DNA from: CALCNS01 sp964425745
GTDB lineage: Bacteria; Bacillota; JAAYKD01
DNA length: 64,000 bases
NCBI GenBank assembly: GCA_964425745.1
Contig: CAYRNW010000013.1
Coordinates: 1-64,000 of the forward strand
Reading direction: 5' to 3'
Each line of letters opens with the position of its first letter. Position 1 is the stretch's first letter. Shown here in pieces: positions 59,252 through 64,000 of this stretch. The notes below the pieces were generated by a model, which saw only the letters and a list, made by a program, of their open reading frames with translations, had not been told where the DNA came from and made no database searches. Made by a program: the position numbers and the translations under genes.

Positions 59252-61366
59252 TTATTTCTCTATGCTTTTGGTTTCTGCTTCCCGCATCATCTGTTCAGGT
59301 GTTGCGCGATATTGGACCCGCTTGTGATACATGCTGGTCAATCGTTTGACTAAATTCTTTTCTACTGCCGTGATTTCGCTCATACTCAAAGCAGAATGAT
59401 CTAATTGTCCATTGGAAACTCTGGAACGCACTAATTTTGCTACCATTTCCGCAATCTTCTCTTGAGTAGGCTCCGGCATAGACCGAATCGCAGCCTCACT
59501 GCAATCTGCTAACATGAGAATAGAAGCTTCTTTGCTAATAGGAATAGGCCCAGGATATGCAAAATCATCTTGATTGATGGGTTGATCTCCACTTTGCTCT
59601 TTGGCTAGATTATAAAAATGTCCGGCTCTCAATGTTCCTTGGTGGGTCGCGATAAATTCCGTGATTTCTTGTGGGAGCTGATACTCTCGGGCTAGTTCTA
59701 GCCCTTCTTTCACATGTGAGATGATAATGTTTGCCGACAACTGTGGTGGTATGCCTTCATGAGGATTGTCCCACTGTGTTTGATTTTCTGTAAAATACAT
59801 GGGGCGTTTAATTTTACCGACATCATGGAAGAAAGCTCCAGCGCGCACCAAGAGCGCGTCGGCTCCGATCGCTTCGGCTGCCCCTTCTGCTAGATTTGCT
59901 ACCATCATGCTGTGTTGATAGGTACCTGGCGCATCCATAAGCAACCGCTTCATCAAAGGATGGTTAGGATTAGCAATTTCCAGTAATTTCAATGGTGTTA
60001 AAATTCGAAAACCCATCTCCAAAAAAGGTAACACCCCAACAGCCAAAACCCCGGTCATCAGCCCCAATAAAGCACCCCACATCACCTGATAAAGAAGAGA
60101 CGGACTAAATCCCGAGTTTATGATCGATACAACCCCAATCGTTCCGATCCCAGATAGTCCAATCCAAACACCTTTTTTGATAAGTTCGGTTCGCTGATGA
60201 ATCTGATCAGCACCTAAGACTGCCACCCAGCTCGTCACCAAGAAGGTGAGAAAAGATTGAATATCAAAATTAGCCAGAACCCCTGCCAAGACACTAAGCA
60301 AGACTCCGGCACTGAGTGCAAGATGCCCATTAAATAGAACAGCTAGAATCAAAACTGCAGCTGCAACAGGAATCAGTACCGAAGGTAATACCGTCATCAG
60401 ACCTCGTCCCACTAAGAGCGTCGTCACAATCACCAGCGAAATCGATAACAGTAATCTTGGCTGCTCCAAAATCGATTTTTCGTTGAAGTAAAGAAAAATT
60501 ACAAAAATAAGCATCATTAAGAAAACCAGCCCCGAACTGGAAACAATGGTTGTCCAATCTAGTGTTGAGTCAAGCATTCCCAAATCGTTGAGTAAAGCAA
60601 GATGCTGTTCAGTAACGATTTGACCGGTTCTAAGAATGCTCTGACCTTTTAAAATCATGACTGCTTCAATTTTGTTTTTAGCGATTTCTCTTTCTCGTTC
60701 CGTTGCTATTAAATTGGGTTGTACATTGACTTTAAGACTCGCTTCCAGAATATTGTACCATAAAGTTAGATGCCATGTGTTTGGTAACTGGTCGGTGAGC
60801 ATGGACATTCCTTGACTTTTTGCTTGAGCTAAGTCCGCTTCTTTGACACCACGATCGTAAATATTCGACAAAACTGCTGAAACGATACTAGCTTCAGCCG
60901 TAAGTTGTTCTTCCGTTAAGGATAACAATAATTCCCGATCTTCCTCACTTAAAAATTGGAATCCCTTTGGTAGATTCTCTTCCAAATATTGTAAAGCAGT
61001 GATTGTTTCTGTTGGAGAAAGGTTTTTGGCTTCAAGGACTTTCTCTAACAATAAATCCACATTGGCAAGCGAATCTGACTGAACGGCTGTACTGACCTCC
61101 CAGATTGTTGGAACCGCATTCATAGCATTCTTCTGCAGTGATTCCGTGCTGAGACGATCCACAATCGTTCGCGAAGCGATAACATCCAATGTACTGGGCT
61201 GTCCCAATTCCAATTGTACCGTCTGAGGCAAGATACTTGGTGAAATAATTGCTACCGTAATGACCCAAGTCATAAGACCGATTAATAGTTCTGCCAGTTT
61301 TGTGCTAATTTTGAATTTCGCATTTTTTAGCATGTTAGGTGGGGTCTTTCCCTTTTCCTGCTGCAA
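59252..61366 (-). CDS. YqfF/PgpH-type HD phosphohydrolase, seven-transmembrane receptor with HD domain
   Basis: About 704 residues. An N-terminal membrane helix (LIGLMTWVITVAIISPSILP) is followed by a large extracellular 7TMR-HDED domain, about seven membrane helices (residues about 275-455) and a cytoplasmic HD domain with HDVGKIKRPMYF and the HSMMVANLAE, HVKEGLELA and HQGT His residues. Related PgpH proteins degrade c-di-AMP. The likely start is TTG at 61366, 8 nt after AGGAGG; the ATG two codons earlier is only 2 nt from that site. It overlaps phoH by 32 nt. Confidence 0.9.
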   Translation of the reverse strand: MQQEKGKTPPNMLKNAKFKISTKLAELLIGLMTWVITVAIISPSILPQTVQLELGQPSTLDVIASRTIVDRLSTESLQKNAMNAVPTIWEVSTAVQSDSLANVDLLLEKVLEAKNLSPTETITALQYLEENLPKGFQFLSEEDRELLLSLTEEQLTAEASIVSAVLSNIYDRGVKEADLAQAKSQGMSMLTDQLPNTWHLTLWYNILEASLKVNVQPNLIATEREREIAKNKIEAVMILKGQSILRTGQIVTEQHLALLNDLGMLDSTLDWTTIVSSSGLVFLMMLIFVIFLYFNEKSILEQPRLLLSISLVIVTTLLVGRGLMTVLPSVLIPVAAAVLILAVLFNGHLALSAGVLLSVLAGVLANFDIQSFLTFLVTSWVAVLGADQIHQRTELIKKGVWIGLSGIGTIGVVSIINSGFSPSLLYQVMWGALLGLMTGVLAVGVLPFLEMGFRILTPLKLLEIANPNHPLMKRLLMDAPGTYQHSMMVANLAEGAAEAIGADALLVRAGAFFHDVGKIKRPMYFTENQTQWDNPHEGIPPQLSANIIISHVKEGLELAREYQLPQEITEFIATHQGTLRAGHFYNLAKEQSGDQPINQDDFAYPGPIPISKEASILMLADCSEAAIRSMPEPTQEKIAEMVAKLVRSRVSNGQLDHSALSMSEITAVEKNLVKRLTSMYHKRVQYRATPEQMMREAETKSIEK

Positions 61367-62354
61367 TCCCATCACCTCCTTTGGTGCTAATCGTCGGATG
61401 CTGGTACGATTCAAAGGCTTGAATAACGCGTTGTACCAACCGATGCCGAACGACATCGTGTTCGGTCAAATAAACAAAACCGATGTCTGAAACATTTTTC
61501 AGTACTTGCTGCACTACGATTAGCCCACTATCGGTGCCCTTCGCAAGATCCACCTGAGTTATATCCCCTGTGATGATTGCTTTTGAGCCAAACCCTAATC
61601 GCGTCAAAAACATTTTCATCTGTTCGAGCGTCGTGTTTTGTGCTTCATCCAAAATGATAAACGCATCATCCAGTGTTCTTCCTCTCATATATGCCAAAGG
61701 TGCTACCTCGATAATTCCCTTTTCCTGGTAACGTTGAAAGTTTTCCAGGCCAACCATATCATAAAGGGCATCGTAAAGAGGTCGCAGATAAGGGTCCACT
61801 TTCTCTTGAAGGTCTCCTGGTAGAAAACCTAGTCTTTCTCCTGCCTCCACTGCCGGACGACACAAAATAAGTCTCTGAACTTGTTTTTCTTTCAAGGCAG
61901 CCACTGCCGCAGCCATTGCTAAATAGGTCTTACCGGTTCCGGCAGGCCCGATTCCAAACACAATATCATTTCTTCGTATGGTATCGAGATACTCTTTTTG
62001 ACCAATCGTCTTGGGACGAACCTGTTTCCCACGAATCGTTGTAACGATAACATCATTAAAAAGATCTACTAACTGCTCCAGTTGTCCCAATGAAGCTAAC
62101 TTAGCTCCATATGTGACTTCTCGAGAACCGATAACAATACCCTGTCTAACAAAGCTTTGCATCTGCTTCAAGAGTGCTTCTGCCACTAATACCTTTTCTT
62201 CTTCACCCCGAATGTGTAATTGATTTCCTTGAGGAAAAAACTCCACTTTCAATACATCGGTTATAACTTTCAAATATTCATCATGGTATCCGCAAAGAGC
62301 CATCGTTTCTTTACTGTCACGAAAAACCATTAATCGATCAAAGGTTTTAGCCAA
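61335..62354 (-). CDS. phoH: PhoH-like ATPase
   Basis: A 339-residue P-loop ATPase/RNA-binding protein. The N-terminal KH-like part is followed by the ATPase with GIGPAGTGKTYLAMAAAV (Walker A), FIILDEAQNTT (Walker B) and ITGDITQVDL. Function is thought to concern RNA processing together with YbeY. The start is TTG at 62354 behind GAGGAGG. First gene of phoH-yqfF-ybeY-era-recO. A TATAAT-like box lies upstream (about 62410), but its -35 is weak. Confidence 0.94.
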   Translation of the reverse strand: MAKTFDRLMVFRDSKETMALCGYHDEYLKVITDVLKVEFFPQGNQLHIRGEEEKVLVAEALLKQMQSFVRQGIVIGSREVTYGAKLASLGQLEQLVDLFNDVIVTTIRGKQVRPKTIGQKEYLDTIRRNDIVFGIGPAGTGKTYLAMAAAVAALKEKQVQRLILCRPAVEAGERLGFLPGDLQEKVDPYLRPLYDALYDMVGLENFQRYQEKGIIEVAPLAYMRGRTLDDAFIILDEAQNTTLEQMKMFLTRLGFGSKAIITGDITQVDLAKGTDSGLIVVQQVLKNVSDIGFVYLTEHDVVRHRLVQRVIQAFESYQHPTISTKGGDGIAAGKGKDPT

Positions 62355-62486
62355 TACGTTTCCTCCTCTATCAAGAAAAGCACTGTTGACAGGCTCATCG
62401 AGACGAATTTATTATAGTAAAATCTTAATTAATTTCGACACCCTACTACGATTTCCTTCTTACAGCAGTGATGTTAATGCTTATAG

Positions 62487-62518
62487 AAATTCCCAGTGAT
62501 TCAATTCACTGGGAATTT
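62487..62518. terminator. Terminator after the XRE regulator gene
   Basis: AAATTCCCAGTGA pairs with TCACTGGGAATTT over a short loop, followed on the minus strand by CTATAAG. It separates the regulator from phoH. Confidence 0.7.
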
Positions 62519-62536
62519 GCGATTTATATCTTATTC

Positions 62537-62950
62537 TTAAGCTTCCGGTTCTTCATCATAATCGTCAGAGTCATATTCGATAATATCTTCCACTTCAATA
62601 ACCGTATCTCCCACTAATTCATACACCGAACCCATCGCCACTTTTTGCCAAGTGCGACTGAGCTGGCGATAACCATCGATTAATTCTGCTTCATCTGAGG
62701 TCAATTCATAGGTTAAATTCTTGCCACCGATTTGTTCTCCGGTCAATAAATAATGGGTTTCTACACCCAGTACTCGCGCAATTCTTGGAATTAAATCCGC
62801 CGAAGGAGTGGATCCTTTTCGGCGCCAGTTTGCAACACGAGAAACCGGCACACCGATTCTTCGAGAAAACTCAGCTTGTGTGATTTGTTTGTTTTGCATG
62901 AGGACTTCAATTCGTTCAATAATTTTCATGATTAGGTCAATGACGACCAT
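62537..62950 (-). CDS. XRE-family transcriptional regulator with acidic tail
   Basis: A 137-residue protein. The helix-turn-helix of Cro/CI type lies at about residues 20-72 (ITQAEFSRRIGVPVSRVANWRRKGSTPSADLIPRIARVLGVE). A short helical part follows, and the tail is strongly acidic (EDIIEYDSDDYDEEPEA). Its target is unknown. An AGAGG site precedes the ATG at 62950; a second in-frame ATG at 62929 is possible but lacks a good site. It has its own promoter and terminator. Confidence 0.8.
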   Translation of the reverse strand: MVVIDLIMKIIERIEVLMQNKQITQAEFSRRIGVPVSRVANWRRKGSTPSADLIPRIARVLGVETHYLLTGEQIGGKNLTYELTSDEAELIDGYRQLSRTWQKVAMGSVYELVGDTVIEVEDIIEYDSDDYDEEPEA

Positions 62951-62994
62951 TCACTCCTCTCACTCGTTTTGAGGTTCTTTACCGTACGAATGCA

Positions 62995-63023
62995 AGTATA
63001 ACATACCATAAATGATGGTGCAA
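62995..63023 (-). promoter_or_regulatory. Promoter of the XRE regulator
   Basis: TTGCAC (63018-63023), 17 bp, TATACT (62995-63000) on the minus strand. An AT-rich stretch that could hold an operator surrounds it. Confidence 0.75.
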
Positions 63024-63061
63024 GGTATTTTTTGTAATGTTATTTATCGAAAAATATAGCA

Positions 63062-63104
63062 AAGAAGGGACATTTGCCACATTATGGGCAATAGTCCCTT
63101 CTTT
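63062..63104. terminator. Terminator after yqeY
   Basis: AAGAAGGGAC pairs with GTCCCTTCTT, and TTGCC..GGCAA pairs inside. A TTTTAT tail is present on the plus strand and TTTGC on the minus strand. Confidence 0.75.
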
Positions 63105-63126
63105 TATACGTACGTTTTATTGCTTT

Positions 63127-63573
63127 CTATAGAGAAAGCAGCACCTCTTTTACCATTTGGCTGACGGTTTTTCCATCAGCTTTTCCCTTGACCAAGGGCA
63201 TCAAAGCTGCCATGACTCTTCCGGTGTCCTTAGCTCCTGTTGCTCCTATTTGATTCACCGTTTGCACAACGAGTTCGCGAATTTCCTCTGCTGTAAGTTG
63301 CTTTGGAAGATAATTCATGAGAATCGTAATTTCGTCGGCAAGCCCTGCGGCATACTCAGGTCGAGCCTCACCAATTTCTTCGATGACGTCTTTGCGCTGC
63401 TTGATTTCTTTCACAAAAATCTGCAGCACATCATCGTCTGAAAGTTGACGCATTTGATCCTTTTCCACTTGAAGAATTGCGGCTCGGACCATACGAATGA
63501 CGGCTAGTCCAGCTTTATCCTGAACCTTCATGGCTGTTTTCATATCGAAAACCAACCGTTCTTTTAACGTCAT
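63127..63573 (-). CDS. yqeY: GatB/YqeY domain protein
   Basis: A 148-residue YqeY-type protein resembling the tail domain of GatB. It begins LKERLVFDMKTAMKVQDKAGLAVIRMVRAAI and contains IEEIGEARPEY and the YLPKQL motif, then GRVMAALMPLVKGKADGKTVSQMVKEVL. It is commonly found after rpsU. It may bind tRNA, but no reaction is proven. The gap to rpsU is 17 nt. Confidence 0.92.
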   Translation of the reverse strand: MTLKERLVFDMKTAMKVQDKAGLAVIRMVRAAILQVEKDQMRQLSDDDVLQIFVKEIKQRKDVIEEIGEARPEYAAGLADEITILMNYLPKQLTAEEIRELVVQTVNQIGATGAKDTGRVMAALMPLVKGKADGKTVSQMVKEVLLSL

Positions 63574-63590
63574 TTTTTTAATCCTTATCC

Positions 63591-63767
63591 TTACTTAAAC
63601 TTACGTTTACGCGCTGCCTCAGCTTTCTTCTTCCGTTTTACGCTGGGCTTTTCATAGTGTTCCCGCTTTCTGGTCTCTGCTAAGATACCGGAACGCTGGC
63701 ACTGCCGTTTAAAACGGCGCAATGCGCTTTCCAATGTTTCGGTTTTACCTACTTTAATTTCTGCCAT
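63591..63767 (-). CDS. rpsU: 30S ribosomal protein S21
   Basis: A 58-residue basic protein starting AEIKVGKTETLESALRRFKR and ending with a Lys/Arg-rich stretch (KPSVKRKKKAEAARKRKFK), the S21 signature and length. The ATG at 63767 has a GGAGGGA site. S21 supports translation initiation on the 30S subunit. Its promoter is at 63863-63891, and the leader between holds a GTCC..GGAC hairpin. Confidence 0.95.
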   Translation of the reverse strand: MAEIKVGKTETLESALRRFKRQCQRSGILAETRKREHYEKPSVKRKKKAEAARKRKFK

Positions 63768-63862
63768 ATGATTTCCCTCCCTCCGCTGTCATGAATTGTC
63801 CCGGATAAAATTATCTGGACGGTTTTGGGAAAAAGCAGAAAGATCAAACTGCACGTAAATTG

Positions 63863-63891
63863 AGTATACAAAAAAAACATGATTTCGTCAA
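63863..63891 (-). promoter_or_regulatory. Promoter of rpsU-yqeY
   Basis: TTGACG (63886-63891), 17 bp, TATACT (63863-63868) on the minus strand, about 100 bp before the S21 start and just after the HIT gene stop. Confidence 0.85.
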
Positions 63892-63894
63892 GCA

Positions 63895-64000
63895 TTATCC
63901 TAAGAATTCTGATAATTCTCTTCCGGCTAATAAATGAAAATGCAAATGTCGCACCGATTGCCTGCCATTGGGCCCCATGTTCGTTACGATTCGATACCCG
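63895..64000 (-). CDS. HIT-family nucleotide-binding protein, C-terminal part
   Basis: The last 34 codons are present; the 5' part lies beyond the window. The frame reads GYRIVTNMGPNGRQSV followed by RHLHFHLLAGRELSEFLG and a TAA stop. HLHFHLL is the catalytic histidine triad of HINT-type purine phosphoramidases, and its position close to the C-terminus is normal. No defect is seen in the visible part. Confidence 0.9.
   Translation of the reverse strand, partial: GYRIVTNMGPNGRQSVRHLHFHLLAGRELSEFLG

Overview
The window reads as chromosome of a strictly anaerobic, glycine-fermenting member of the Bacillota, most likely class Clostridia. The reasons are the clostridial gene orders (infC-rpmI-rplT, pheST, mutS2; cmk-plsC-ispH/rpsA-der-gpsA; phoH-yqfF-ybeY-era-recO; ccpN-ppsR-dnaG-rpoD-trmK), two T-box leaders, an L20 leader, strong Shine-Dalgarno sites, TTGACA-17-TATAAT promoters and a complete selenium-dependent glycine reductase operon. 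No phage, insertion sequence or CRISPR array was seen. Nearly all genes lie on the minus strand; only the M20 peptidase gene and the alaX-nusG-II pair lie on the plus strand.

Layout. 1-230: leader and promoter of a minus-strand rRNA operon whose 16S gene lies outside the window. 341-1864: greA and dusB. 2008-3426: M20 peptidase. 3496-6984: tRNA-Sec, selB and selA. 7110-15159: the glycine reductase operon grdX-trxB-trxA-grdE-grdA-grdB-grdC-grdD, headed by a tandem glycine riboswitch with an intrinsic terminator (15172-15380). 15501-17303: cutC and selD. 17421-23568: amidohydrolase, alanyl-tRNA editing protein, NusG-domain-II membrane protein, LCP cell-wall ligase, DEAD-box helicase. 23772-32029: mutS2, U32 peptidase, pheT, pheS behind a Phe T-box. 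32057-34213: trmH-type methylase and rplT-rpmI-infC behind an L20 leader. 34225-40041: glyQS, trpS, trmL, alaS behind an Ala T-box. 40042-49203: gpsA, der, radical SAM/DUF512, ispH-rpsA fusion, plsC, cmk, HI0933-type flavoprotein, rluB. 49293-51665: two tRNA clusters and RNase P RNA. 51708-57034: rpoD, dnaG, ppsR, ccpN, DUF4342 protein. 57063-62354: recO, era, ybeY, yqfF, phoH. 62537-64000: XRE regulator, yqeY, rpsU and the 3' end of a HIT-family gene.

The central story is a compact selenium and glycine island of about 14 kb. SelD makes selenophosphate, SelA converts seryl-tRNA-Sec to selenocysteyl-tRNA, and SelB delivers it to UGA codons in three genes of the same island: selD (residue 16), grdA (residue 42) and grdB (residue 350). 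A naive gene call breaks all three at UGA. GrdB carries the substrate, GrdA takes the carboxymethyl group, and GrdC/GrdD release acetyl phosphate. TrxA and TrxB supply electrons, and glycine itself probably switches the operon on through the riboswitch.

Most unusual observations: TrxB carries a C-terminal thioredoxin-like domain with no CxxC; PheT lacks the whole OB-fold tRNA-binding domain; arrays of 6-bp mini-hairpins with compensating stem changes follow two tRNA pairs; an elaborate nested hairpin sits between grdB and grdC; and a small DUF4342 protein ends in Glu/Pro/Cys-Cys repeats.
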